Shown: positions 1 through 9,803 of the stretch, one piece after another
Layout of the letters: each line of letters starts with the position of its first letter
How positions within the stretch are numbered: the stretch's first letter is position 1
DNA from: Dallia pectoralis
Taxonomy: Eukaryota > Chordata > Actinopteri > Esociformes > Umbridae
DNA length: 64,000 nucleotides
Assembly (NCBI GenBank): GCA_029465975.1
Contig: CM055761.1
Span: 4,101,323-4,165,322, forward strand
Reading direction: 5' to 3'
Notes under the pieces: generated by a model
What the model was told of the DNA's origin: nothing
The model's input: only the letters and a program-made list of their open reading frames with translations
Databases searched by the model: none
Program-made: the position numbers and the translations under genes

Positions 1-352
1 CCCGTCAGTCCTAACCCTGGTGTAAGAATAGATGAATGGTCATGTTGAAGTCACGCTGAGGTACTGTACACGTTCAGTGTGCACCGTTCGCTCCCACAGT
101 CAGTGTATCAAAGGTCGGCCTTAAAAGGGTGACACTGTAACACACAGGATGGCCTGCTGTGTCTTGGGGTTCTCTTTTAGACAGTAATTTAGATACACTC
201 CCATCGATACAGGGTGTCGGGTGGGGGGGTCGTCTGGGGGAGTTTGTAGGGGGTGTTAAAAGGCCCCCTGCACTCTCCTCCTGCCTGTCGGGGCTCTGAT
301 TGAGTGGAGGCCACGTCTCCCTGAGTGAAATACAGCCTCTACCTTGACTGAC

Positions 353-453
353 TCCCAAATGGCACCATATGTCCCGCGGAGGGCACTCGTTCACATCGAG
401 AGCCCTGGTCCAAAGTAGTGCACTATTTACAGGGACAGGGTGCGATTTGGGAC
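353..453. repeat. Decayed palindromic MITE-like repeat, copy 1
   Basis: Begins tcccaaatggcaccatatgt and ends gggtgcgatttgggac, with agccctggtccaaagtagtg cacta between. The two ends are inverted relatives, so the unit can fold into an imperfect hairpin. The same layout recurs at several other places in this window. I recognise the family from salmonid-type genomes; the class (MITE-like foldback) is an inference. No coding potential. Confidence 0.6.
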
Positions 454-660
454 GGAGGCTTTGTTAGAGCAGATAACCAATTAACCCATCTGAGCGTTAT
501 AGGATGGCTACAGTGGCAGGGCTTGCTCCATCCCCATCTCCTCCATTTAGGTAATTGAAGGATGGGAGAAGCCATCCCACTTCAAACCCTGCAGAAGGAG
601 AGGGGGAAAAGAGCAATCCCATAATGCACGTCTTCACTTAACAGCCCCAACTTTCTTGGA

Positions 661-748
661 GCCTGCGTCCCAAATGGTAACTGATTCACTTAGATCCCCG
701 CGGTCCAAGTCAAAAGGAGTGCACTTGGCGAATAGGGTGTCATTTAGG
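661..748. repeat. Decayed palindromic MITE-like repeat, copy 2
   Basis: Starts gcctgcgtcccaaatggtaa and ends gaatagggtgtcattta, with a central gtcaaaaggagtgcacttgg. Same family as the copy at 353-453 but more diverged. The DNA between the copies (454-660) shows nothing I can identify. Confidence 0.55.
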
Positions 749-765
749 AAGAGTGCTTTCTTTCT

Positions 766-1250
766 CAGATAGAGAGAGAGAGAGGAGAAAGGAGAGAGAA
801 GAGAGATGGAAACCGAAAGAAAGCGAGAGAGCGGGAGAGAGAAGCACAGAGGGACCAAGAGACAAGGTTTATGGAGAAGTGGAGGGAGTAAAAAAGAAAA
901 AGAGATGGGGAGTGGGAGGACTGGTGTGGCAGAGAGAGAGAGAGGCTGGATGAGGATAGAGGAGAGGAAGAAGATAGAGGAGGAGAAGAGAGGGGGAATG
1001 GAGGAGAGAGAGTATAGAGGAGGAGGAGAGAGTTAGCATGAAGGAGAGAGAGGATGGAGGAGAAGTAGAGGATGAAGGAGAAGTAGAGGATGGAGGAGAG
1101 AGAGGATGGAGGAGAAGTAGAGGATGGAGGAGAGAGAGGATGGAGGAGAAGTAGAGGATGGAGGAGAAGTAGAGGATGGAGGAGAGAGAGGATGGAGGAG
1201 AAGTAGAGGATGGAGGAGAGAGAGGATGAAGGAGAAGTAGAGGATGAGAG
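766..1250. repeat. GA-rich tract with 16/18-bp minisatellite
   Basis: An almost pure purine plus strand. From about 1036 it becomes an ordered minisatellite alternating gatggaggagaagtagag (18 bp) and gatggaggagagagag (16 bp). The long frames here (Ser/Leu/Pro-rich on the minus strand) come from the low-complexity composition and are not genes. A homopurine-homopyrimidine run of this length could form triplex DNA. Confidence 0.85.
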
Positions 1251-1401
1251 AGGGAAACACGTCACTTGGAATCAGCTTCACAGAGCAGGTGGAGAGAGAT
1301 AAATGTCAAAGAACTCTGGGCAAAATAAAACAACAACGGGCTCTGCTCATCCAGCTTGTACAGCCAGGAGTCTAATGCCCTTTAGTTCAAATGAAGACAC
1401 G

Positions 1402-1450
1402 TGCACACACACGCGCACACCCGCGCGCGCACACACACACACACACGCAC
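1402..1450. repeat. CA/CG microsatellite
   Basis: Imperfect (CA)n with interspersed CG steps (acgcgcacacccgcgcgcgc), followed by pure CA. The alternating purine-pyrimidine pattern is compatible with Z-DNA. Confidence 0.85.
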
Positions 1451-1515
1451 GTGGCTACATGAAAACCTTTGGCATGTTACAAAATATATTGCATTAAATG
1501 AAAATGTGAAGAGGG

Positions 1516-1981
1516 TGTAGCGGCCCCTCGGATTTCATAAAAAGACGCAGCGAGTTTCAAACGGGTGTCGGTTTATTTTCTTACGTGCACCACCGTAACA
1601 TCCTTTTAACACCGTGAAAACTACAGAGTAAACAAAATAAATACAAAAGGCATCGTTGTAGTTTCACATAATACATAGATAATTAACATTCTGTATAAAT
1701 GATTGACGTTACTAATGTATTGCATTACCTCATTTCGCTCTCCTAGGGCGCTAATCACTCATCACTTTCTGCTTGTCAATGCGCGTGCACGGCATTACCG
1801 CGAGAGTACCCGGAAGTTGAACATTAGAAACCAAACCTCACGAGAAGTAAAACATACAGGTTCTCTAAAGAAAACGTGAGAACAGACTACTAAGTTCTGA
1901 CAACACCGAAACATGATGTTGTGCAGAAAAAACAACGTACAAAAAAAAACATTACATTACAAAAAATATCAGACCTTTACA
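1516..1981 (-). repeat. 3' LTR of BEL/Pao element
   Basis: This is the downstream LTR because the element reads on the minus strand. It runs tgtagcggcccctcgg...ctttaca in plus orientation, and 465 of 466 positions match the partner LTR. On the inner side, 1982-1992 (ctcccaccaaa, purine-rich tttggtgggag on the minus strand) is a good polypurine-tract candidate for plus-strand priming. Confidence 0.93.
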
Positions 1982-2154
1982 CTCCCACCAAATCCTAGAA
2001 CAATGAATGAACAAATACACAAGGAGTAAATGAATTGTACTAGATTTCTTGACCTTAAGAACTCAATATTCTGTAATTAAAACCATCAAAGGGTTAACTA
2101 TAGTATTATGCATAATAAGGCAATGGTGCTGTTTTGTCAATTTCCCTTTTCTAA

Positions 2155-5100
2155 TCAATTTTCAAGGAGGAGCACCAATTTTTTGATGGGTCTCTCAATA
2201 ACTGAAGGTTTGACGGGAGGATCTTGTTTTTTGTGAGATTTCCTCTCCCCAACTTGCACTTTGACTCGACGAACCAAGCCATCACCACTCTGAACAGTCT
2301 CAATCACTCGTCCAAGTTGCCACTGATTTCTTGGGAGATTGTCGTCTTTAACAATGACAATGTCATTAACTTTTAGGTTGCGCTGAGGTGAGTGCCATTT
2401 CTGTCTCAGGGATACGTTCAGTAGATACTCCCTTTTCCAACGTCCCCAGAATTGTTCGATAAGATACTGAACCCTTCTCCACCTCTTTGACGCATACATG
2501 TCCTCCTTGACAAATATTCCAGGAGGAGGAAGTGCAACTTTAGCTTTCATCATGATGAGGTGATTTGGTGTTATCGGCTCCAGTGCATGAGGATCATTGA
2601 TTCCATCCACTGTTAACGGGCGGCTATTAACAATAGCCATGGCCTCATATAGCAGCGTTCTGAGTGAGGCATCGTCAAGTCGACCTGGGCACTGTGCAAA
2701 GGTGGCATTCAACACATTTCTAACGGTTCTAATCTGGCGTTCCCAGACACCACCTGCGTGACTGTCAGATGGGGCATTGAAAACAAATTCGCACTGCTTC
2801 TCAGCCAGGAAGATGTCCAGTAAATTGGTGTCACATTGTTTGAGTGCTTCCTTAAGCTCATTTCTGGCACCAACAAAATTAGATCCTTGGTCACAGTGTA
2901 GTTGTTGAACTGCTCCTCTCAGGCTGATGAAGCATCTCAATGAGTTGATGAATGAGTCTGTTGACAAATCTTCCAGCATTTCCATGTGGACAGCTCTAGA
3001 GTATAGGCATGTGAAAATCAAGCCGTATCTTTTGTATTCTTTGCGGGCTTTCTTTACAATGAAAGGGCCAAAACAGTCCATGCCGCTGTATGTGAAAGGT
3101 GCTGAGGCTTCGACGCGTTCTTTGGGCAGCTCTGCCATTCGCTGTGTCTCTGTCGGCCGTCGTAATTTTCTGCAAACCACACAATTGTGTGTCAGCTTAG
3201 CGACCAACTTGCTCCCACCAATTACCCAGAAACCATTGGCTCGAAGCTCCATTAAGGTCTGGCTTCGACCTTGATGGCATGTCTTAGTGTGGAAATGGGA
3301 CACAATCAGCTTGGTGACGTAGCTGTTACTCGGTAAGATGACTGGGTGCTTGACTTTGTGACAGAGCGATGACTGTTTCAACCTCCCACCAACGCGGAGG
3401 AGCCCTTCAGACCAGATAGGGTCGAGACTAAAAAGAGAGCTTGAGTTTGGAAGGTCTTTTTTACTCTGAAGCCTATTTACTTCCTGGGCGAAGGCTTGTT
3501 GCTGTACAATCTTAATCACTTCTCCTGCAGCCTTCTCACGTTCTTGAACGGTCACGTGTTTGCTGTATTGTTTCGTTTTGGACCCCAGCCTCTTGATTCT
3601 TGCAACCACTTTAAGAATTGTTGTCCACGAGGAAAACTGACTCAGACGCTCGAGAATGTCATTGTCTTTTTTGACTTCAGTTGCAAGCACCTGAATTGTC
3701 TTGACTTCAGGATCACCAACAAGTAATTCTGATGGAGTACTGGGTGTTAGACGTAATTCAGGCTGCCAGAGAAACTTTGGTCCTCGCAGCCAGTTTGTTG
3801 AACAAATTTCTGAAGCACGAAGACCTCGGGAAGCATGATCTGCTGGGTTTTCGGCGGTGTCCACATAGTGCCACTGACTGAGATCGCTGTTATCCCTTAT
3901 CAGCTGAACACGGTTTGCAACAAATATGTGGAACCTGCGGGCATCATTGTTAATGTACCCAAGCACAACCTGAGAATCCGTCCAGAAGACCTCTTCATCA
4001 ATCTTCATGTCAAGTTCAGCTTTTAACATGACACTGACTTTTGTGGCAATCACAGCTGCTGTGAGTTCTAGTCTAGGGATACTTGTGACCTTTGTGGGTG
4101 CAACTCTTGATTTTGCCACCACAAGACTGCAATGGACTTCATCCTTGTCATTTTTGTATCTGATATAAGAACATGCACCGTATCCTACGCAACTGGCATC
4201 CGAAAAATGGTGCAACTCCACTCTGACAATGGTATAGAAGTCATAGGGGTGGTAACATCTTGGAATCGAAACCTCTTTCAACTCGTGAAGACCACACATC
4301 CACTCCTCCCACCGTGGTCTCATCTCTTCTGGGAGTTGATCATCCCATCCGACGCCTCTGCGACACAGCTCTTGAAGTATACGTTTTCCAGTTAGGCTGA
4401 ATGGAGCGATGAATCCAAGTGGGTCGTAAAGAGAGGCAACGACGGAAAGACAACCACGCCGGGTTGAAGGCTGATCTTTCAAACTGCTGTTGAAGCTGAA
4501 AGTGTCCGTTTTAAGTGACCATTGAATGCCGAGTGCCCGCTCTGATAGGGTTGGATCCAGTCCTAGGGGTTCGATGATTGCAGCCTTTTCTGAGGGATCT
4601 AAGCCGGCGAGGGCTGCTTCTTCATTTGAGTTGAATTTGTGTAGGCGTAGGCCTCCTCTTTTGCACAACTCCTGTGACTCAGTAATCAGTTTGTTAGCTT
4701 CCTCGAACGATGAGACACTGACTAGTCCGTCATCAACATAAAAGTTTTTCTCTACAAATGTTGATGCTAGTGGATAGGCAGCTTTATGTTGCCGTGCTAG
4801 ATGTTTCAAACCAAAATTGGCACATCCTGGAGACGAGACTGCTCCGAAGAGATGAACCGCCATCCTGTATTCCTGTGGCTCCTTCTCCAAATCTCCACCT
4901 TCCCACCAGAGGAATTTCAGATAATTCCGTGATTCAGGAGTAACGGAGAACTGATAAAACATTCTTTCAATGTCACAGATGATCGCCACAGCCTCCTTCC
5001 TGAAACGGCAAAGAACTCCTACCAGGGGATTGATAAGGTCAGGCCCAGTCAGTAGAGTATCGTTTAAAGAAACGCCATGGTATTTGGCTGAACAGTCGAA

Positions 5101-7542
5101 TACAACTCTCAGCTTGTCCGGTTTTTTAGGGTGATAGATGCCGTGATGCGGAAGGTACCACTCTGTCTCTCCCTTGTATGTTGTGGGGGCAGGCTCTGCA
5201 TCGCCCTTGTTAATTGTTTCCTCCATGAATGCTTTGTACTGATCGTAATATTGTTTATTGGTCTTTAATTTCTTCTTAAGACACTGCAGGCGGACTGTGG
5301 CTAGCTTCTTGTTGTTTGGCAGATAGGGTGGACTGTTACACTTGAAAGGAAGGGGCATCTCGTAATGTCCATCCTTTTTCTGTGTGATCTTGTCACTTAG
5401 GAACTGTATGAAACGAACATTATTCTGGGACACATATTTATCCTCATAAGCTCTCTCAGTGAAGTCAGATTCTAGGGTTCTTAGAACTTCTGTCGCAGAA
5501 GGGATTAGCAGTTCCTTTACTGTGAGCCGATGTACAAAGCTCTGACTTCCTTGTCTATCTAGGTGAGGGTTTGATGTGCCTATGATGCTCCATCCTAATT
5601 CTGACCTTTGTGCAAACGGTTGATTTTTGTCTCCAATGATAACTTCAAGAGGAGCTAGTGCTGATGGACAGTCATATCCGATCAGGAGCCCAACATCACA
5701 GTCTTGAAGTGGTGGTAGCTTGTCCGCCAAATGTCTAAGATGAGGCCACAGTAATGCGGTTTCCCTCGTTGGGACATAAGACTTGTCCACTGGGATGAAG
5801 TCACGGCTGTAAGCCTGCTGTATTTGGAGGTGGTTCTTTGAGTGCAGTCCTCGAACTTGTAGACCATGGACGTTCTTGCTCGCTATGACTGTGTCAATAG
5901 CTGTCATAGTACTCAATTTCAGTTTTACTGGGTTGGTGTCAACATTCAGTTTGTCAAGTAAATCTTCTAAGACAAACGTTGAGTCGCTTTGTGTGTCTAA
6001 TATTGCGTACGTAAGTACTTCTCTGTGTGGCTCTTGTATTGAAGACACAAGGACTGGGACAATACTTGAGGTAGCAGAAGCGCAGTGTGTTAATACATGG
6101 GATACAACGTTATGCGTTTCCCCGCTTGCTTGGTTTTCTGTGGAAGCGGAGCTATTTATTGATGTTTCGGCCGGTCTTTGATTCCTGTCTTCATGTAAGC
6201 AGGTTGGATGACGACGGCTGCATACGTTGCACGTATGTCGTCTCTTACAATCTTTGGACATGTGACCCTTTCTCAGACATCCGAAACAGAGCCGGTTTTC
6301 ACAGATGAATGTGTTTTTGTCTTTACTGCTCTTGGCTGCGAAGGTGGGACACTTGGTGATGTTATGAGCTTCACTTTTACAAACGGAGCAAGGTGATTTT
6401 GGTTTGCTGCCGTTTGTTTCTCGTTTCTCCTGAGTGAAACACTTTGTTTGTGTATTTGTATTGAGAGCTTTAGCTCTCTTTGTTGATCTTTCATCTATGG
6501 CCTTGAAATCCATCAACCATGGAGACGCAATTGGGTTACAGGCTATCCGTGCCTCTTTGCTCAGAAACTTTGTGAAGCATGTAAGATCTGGATAGTTTCC
6601 AGATTTGTCAAGTTCCTCTACAACAATTCGACCCCACTTGCGCACGATCCATTCTGGTAGTTTTCTCAGCAACTTGTGGTTTTCCTCACAATCGTTAAGA
6701 ATAGCTAGTCCTTTGACGTGTGGGATAGCTTCAGCGCAGCCTTGGAGGAAGTCAGCAAACTCTCGCAGTGCTAGTGGGTCGTTGGTGTTGATTTTCGGCC
6801 ATCTCATAAGCTGATCTCGGAAAGCCTTTTGTATAATGAACGGGTGCCCATATCTGTCCTGTAAGACTTTCCATGCTCCACCGTATGCACTCTCTGAATC
6901 CCGATAAAAGAAACCTTCTACAGCTTTGCGCGCCTCTCCAGCAAGATACATTTTTAAATAAAACATCTTCTCACTTGCTAGGAGGGGTTTTCTGTCAATA
7001 AGAGCCATGAATGACATCTTCCAATCTACAAACTGTAAAGGGTTGCCACTGAACGTGGTTGGTTCAGGGACTGGCAAGCGGTTTATGCTTAATGAGCTGG
7101 CGATTGCTTGGGCTAGACTGACAGACTCCTGGGTCATTTTCACTTCAGGAGCATCTTGAGGTTGGAATGATGCAGCATCAGGGTTTAATTGAGGTTTGAT
7201 TTCCATTTTGTCATTACTCTCCTCATCATGGTCTTCAAAACCGTCAAAATCTTCATACACTCTCATGCGAGCTATTGCTATGGCCACATCTTTTGCTGCT
7301 TGTAACTGCTGCAATTTGGCTCTCTCTTCTTCCACCTGTTGCTGCATTTCTACCTCCTTTTGTTTGATTTCTGTCAACATTTTTGCCTCTTGGAGTTTCC
7401 AATCACCCTCTAACTTATGAAGATGTGCTTGCTGTGCTTGGATTTCTTTTATGGTTTTTGATTGTTCCATCTTAGCTGCAAGCTCTGCTTGTGCATCTAT
7501 CCTACTGCTGTGGTTACTGTGTGAGCTGGACTGGTTGCTCAA
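2155..7542 (-). CDS. BEL/Pao gag-pol polyprotein
   Basis: One uninterrupted 1,795-codon frame; the frame is open from 7605 and the first ATG is at 7470, so an independently initiated product would have about 1,771 residues. In order: a Gln/Glu-rich coiled-coil-like gag N-terminus (about 15-95); a gag core; Cys/His knuckles near 385-398 and 420-449; an aspartic protease with Asp-Thr-Gln-Ser at about 516; reverse transcriptase with Tyr-Val-Asp-Asp at about 935-938; RNase H acidic residues near 1115, 1159 and 1188; an integrase zinc site (His 1415, His 1423, Cys 1454, Cys 1457); and a DDE triad at about Asp 1489, Asp 1551 and Glu 1601. All catalytic residues I looked for are present. The protein copies element RNA into DNA and integrates it. 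No envelope frame follows. Upstream gag sequence lies in other frames (see the neighbouring entry). Confidence 0.95.
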   Translation of the reverse strand: MSNQSSSHSNHSSRIDAQAELAAKMEQSKTIKEIQAQQAHLHKLEGDWKLQEAKMLTEIKQKEVEMQQQVEEERAKLQQLQAAKDVAIAIARMRVYEDFDGFEDHDEESNDKMEIKPQLNPDAASFQPQDAPEVKMTQESVSLAQAIASSLSINRLPVPEPTTFSGNPLQFVDWKMSFMALIDRKPLLASEKMFYLKMYLAGEARKAVEGFFYRDSESAYGGAWKVLQDRYGHPFIIQKAFRDQLMRWPKINTNDPLALREFADFLQGCAEAIPHVKGLAILNDCEENHKLLRKLPEWIVRKWGRIVVEELDKSGNYPDLTCFTKFLSKEARIACNPIASPWLMDFKAIDERSTKRAKALNTNTQTKCFTQEKRETNGSKPKSPCSVCKSEAHNITKCPTFAAKSSKDKNTFICENRLCFGCLRKGHMSKDCKRRHTCNVCSRRHPTCLHEDRNQRPAETSINSSASTENQASGETHNVVSHVLTHCASATSSIVPVLVSSIQEPHREVLTYAILDTQSDSTFVLEDLLDKLNVDTNPVKLKLSTMTAIDTVIASKNVHGLQVRGLHSKNHLQIQQAYSRDFIPVDKSYVPTRETALLWPHLRHLADKLPPLQDCDVGLLIGYDCPSALAPLEVIIGDKNQPFAQRSELGWSIIGTSNPHLDRQGSQSFVHRLTVKELLIPSATEVLRTLESDFTERAYEDKYVSQNNVRFIQFLSDKITQKKDGHYEMPLPFKCNSPPYLPNNKKLATVRLQCLKKKLKTNKQYYDQYKAFMEETINKGDAEPAPTTYKGETEWYLPHHGIYHPKKPDKLRVVFDCSAKYHGVSLNDTLLTGPDLINPLVGVLCRFRKEAVAIICDIERMFYQFSVTPESRNYLKFLWWEGGDLEKEPQEYRMAVHLFGAVSSPGCANFGLKHLARQHKAAYPLASTFVEKNFYVDDGLVSVSSFEEANKLITESQELCKRGGLRLHKFNSNEEAALAGLDPSEKAAIIEPLGLDPTLSERALGIQWSLKTDTFSFNSSLKDQPSTRRGCLSVVASLYDPLGFIAPFSLTGKRILQELCRRGVGWDDQLPEEMRPRWEEWMCGLHELKEVSIPRCYHPYDFYTIVRVELHHFSDASCVGYGACSYIRYKNDKDEVHCSLVVAKSRVAPTKVTSIPRLELTAAVIATKVSVMLKAELDMKIDEEVFWTDSQVVLGYINNDARRFHIFVANRVQLIRDNSDLSQWHYVDTAENPADHASRGLRASEICSTNWLRGPKFLWQPELRLTPSTPSELLVGDPEVKTIQVLATEVKKDNDILERLSQFSSWTTILKVVARIKRLGSKTKQYSKHVTVQEREKAAGEVIKIVQQQAFAQEVNRLQSKKDLPNSSSLFSLDPIWSEGLLRVGGRLKQSSLCHKVKHPVILPSNSYVTKLIVSHFHTKTCHQGRSQTLMELRANGFWVIGGSKLVAKLTHNCVVCRKLRRPTETQRMAELPKERVEASAPFTYSGMDCFGPFIVKKARKEYKRYGLIFTCLYSRAVHMEMLEDLSTDSFINSLRCFISLRGAVQQLHCDQGSNFVGARNELKEALKQCDTNLLDIFLAEKQCEFVFNAPSDSHAGGVWERQIRTVRNVLNATFAQCPGRLDDASLRTLLYEAMAIVNSRPLTVDGINDPHALEPITPNHLIMMKAKVALPPPGIFVKEDMYASKRWRRVQYLIEQFWGRWKREYLLNVSLRQKWHSPQRNLKVNDIVIVKDDNLPRNQWQLGRVIETVQSGDGLVRRVKVQVGERKSHKKQDPPVKPSVIERPIKKLVLLLEN

Positions 7543-7565
7543 CCTCCCTGATGACTCTGCTGAGC

Positions 7566-8023
7566 TTACCGTTTCCGTTTGGTGTGACCAAAGACAGACC
7601 CGTATTCATCTTTGTTTAGTGTTTCTCTTACCCTTTCCTTCTCAAGTTGATCATTATAATCTTGGTTAATAGTCTCTAGGCGATTATTTATGAGATCACA
7701 AATGTCCTTCGTTAGTGTAACACAGGCATCCATTTTCTTTACAATCTCTGGCGTGGTATTACTGTTACGTAGGATGGGTTTATACTGCTGACCTACGTCA
7801 TCATGCTTTGCTTGAATGTCTTGTTGTAATTCGTTAAGGTATTCTGATGAACAGAGGGTTTTTAATTTTGTTCTAGTCTCCTTGCTGCCATCTTCCAAGA
7901 GTCATAGGTCCTGTTAAATGCTTTCTCACGTTTTTTGATGTCTTGGCTATGCATCCCTTGGCCTTTCTCTGTTAGCTTTCTTTCACGTGAGCTGGACCTG
8001 CATTATGCCTCTATTAGCGACAT
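7566..8023 (-). pseudogene. 5' part of BEL/Pao gag, interrupted
   Basis: Upstream of the long gag-pol frame the minus strand is coding-like but broken. An ATG at 8023 is followed by a stop after six codons, and that same frame is then open as far as about 7860. A 110-codon frame (7898-7566, no ATG) rich in Lys/Glu/Asn continues in a different frame. It ends at a TAA at 7566-7568 and overlaps by about 40 nt the open frame leading into gag-pol (open from 7605), in a -1 relation. I see no classical slippery heptamer in the overlap. The stop of the 110-codon frame falls in cggtaagc, which also resembles a splice donor. Either gag is damaged here or it is joined by splicing or frameshifting; the sequence alone does not decide. 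Confidence 0.5.
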
Positions 8024-8601
8024 TTTGGTTGTTTGTGTTGCTGCTTTAAGTCGAGTGGGAGCCTTTGATTGCACTATGCCTGAATCTACACTTGTAAGCT
8101 GTAGTTATATTTAACTACAGAGTAATATTTGTATCACGCATTGCCCTATTATGTACATTCAAAGGATTTTAGCATAAAACAGTTACAACACATTTCACTC
8201 TTAACCTTTTCATAAATAAACATGAGTCATGACATAAACACGTGGGACAGTTTCTTGTAAAAATAATAAAACATCTTTTAGAAACTTTAGAACTGAGAAC
8301 TAGTTCCACAATTATTCACCTTATAATACCTTGCTCTTAAATAAACTTCAGTAATGATATAAAGCTTGCGTGCATAGGAATTGTCTCTTTTTAAGCCTTT
8401 TTGCTCTTTGGTATCCCGGGTCTCTTTTTCCGTCTCGAGGTGTACCTTATGCGCGCGCTGTCCGCTCCACGCTCTGTCTGGTGCAGGAGTTGAATGCAGG
8501 CGAGGTAAGCCAGCTGGTATCCGCTGTTAGTGTTAGTATGTGATGATGGCGTCAGCTTCTCATCGCGGATGGCTGGGCTGGTGCAACAGGTGAGTTTTCA
8601 C

Positions 8602-9067
8602 TGTAGCGGCCCCTCGGATTTCATAAAAAGACGCAGCGAGTTTCAAACGGGTGTCGGTTTATTTTCTTACGTGCACCACCGTAACATCCTTTTAACACCG
8701 TGAAAACTACAGAGTAAACAAAATAAATACAAAAGGCATCGTTGTAGTTTCACATAATACATAGATAATTAACATTCTGTATAAATGATTGACGTTACTA
8801 ATGTATTGCATTACCTCATTCCGCTCTCCTAGGGCGCTAATCACTCATCACTTTCTGCTTGTCAATGCGCGTGCACGGCATTACCGCGAGAGTACCCGGA
8901 AGTTGAACATTAGAAACCAAACCTCACGAGAAGTAAAACATACAGGTTCTCTAAAGAAAACGTGAGAACAGACTACTAAGTTCTGACAACACCGAAACAT
9001 GATGTTGTGCAGAAAAAACAACGTACAAAAAAAAACATTACATTACAAAAAATATCAGACCTTTACA
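8602..9067 (-). repeat. 5' LTR of BEL/Pao element
   Basis: The upstream LTR in element orientation. It is 466 bp with TGT...ACA ends and one base different from 1516-1981. It would supply the promoter; the minus-strand polyadenylation hexamer lies in the stretch gtttatttt near 8657. I could not recognise a tRNA-complementary primer-binding site immediately inside it (8580-8601). Confidence 0.93.
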
Positions 9068-9235
9068 GAGGGATCAAGGGGAAAACATTAAATTGAAACG
9101 GGGGGAGAGGTCAGATGCCAGTTAGACGGAGGTAAAACAGGTGCAATCCGAGGATTTATATATATCGTTGCTCTGACATCTTTCTCAAAGAGTTGTTTTA
9201 TATATCCTGTGTCATATTTTCCTCAACAGCATGTC

Positions 9236-9620
9236 TGTCAAGGTCCGTCCAAGGTGTAGTGCGTGAGGAAGCCATGTGCAGAGTCGTATATCCGTTTTGA
9301 CAGGTTTATTTAAAGACACGAACTTAAAACAAACCGTAAACGGCGACAAACACTAAACTGTTGATATGAAATAAAAGGTGCGCATATAGCGTCTTACACA
9401 AAACCCATATAATGACAACAGTAGTATAACACACTCACCTCTAAAATAACGTGTGACATGTAACAATGCGAAGCAACGAGTGCACTGCTCGCGACCCTCT
9501 TATATCCCATTGATTATAAGTGCAAACAGCCGTGAGACAAACGTAAACACGGAAGTGAAACAAGGAAGTGCATCACCGAAATATGTCCGTGTAGCAACGC
9601 CACCACACCAATCGTGACAG
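9236..9620 (-). repeat. 3' LTR of non-autonomous element
   Basis: 385 bp, tgtcaaggtcc...atcgtgaca in plus orientation. It matches 11903-12286 throughout except for one extra C near 9601 (gcaacgcccacc against gcaacgccacc). Confidence 0.92.
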
Positions 9621-9803
9621 TATCCCCCACTAAAAGGCTAGCTCCCCAGATAGCCGAACGGAAACACAAAACCAAGACAAGGGAGCAACAGGGAGAGAAC
9701 CCGCAGTCAAACCCAAAAGGGTCAGTCCAGGACCGCAGGTCCAGCCCTGAAAAGGCCTCAGTGGCTGAGAGGCCGCCATCTAGTGCGGCAGAGAGACCGC
9801 CAT

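Larger units (their letters stand above)
1516..9067 (-). mobile_element. BEL/Pao LTR retrotransposon, full length, young
   Basis: A 7,552-bp element bounded by two 466-bp direct LTRs (1516-1981 and 8602-9067), each beginning TGT and ending ACA. It is flanked by the 5-bp target duplication gaggg (1511-1515 and 9068-9072). The LTRs differ by one base that I can find (T at 1735, C at 8821), so insertion was recent. The minus-strand coding region has the order gag zinc knuckles, protease, reverse transcriptase, RNase H, integrase, which is the BEL/Pao order. Family membership rests on the characteristic RT and integrase motifs. Autonomous pol appears intact; the 5' end of gag does not. Confidence 0.95.

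Noticed and set aside
7566..7608. Classical -1 programmed frameshift signal between the gag pieces
   Set aside because: The overlap has the right relation, but I find no X-XXY-YYZ heptamer of the usual type in it.
8580..8601. Primer-binding site of the BEL/Pao element
   Set aside because: The stretch just inside the 5' LTR did not match any tRNA 3' end that I could recognise.
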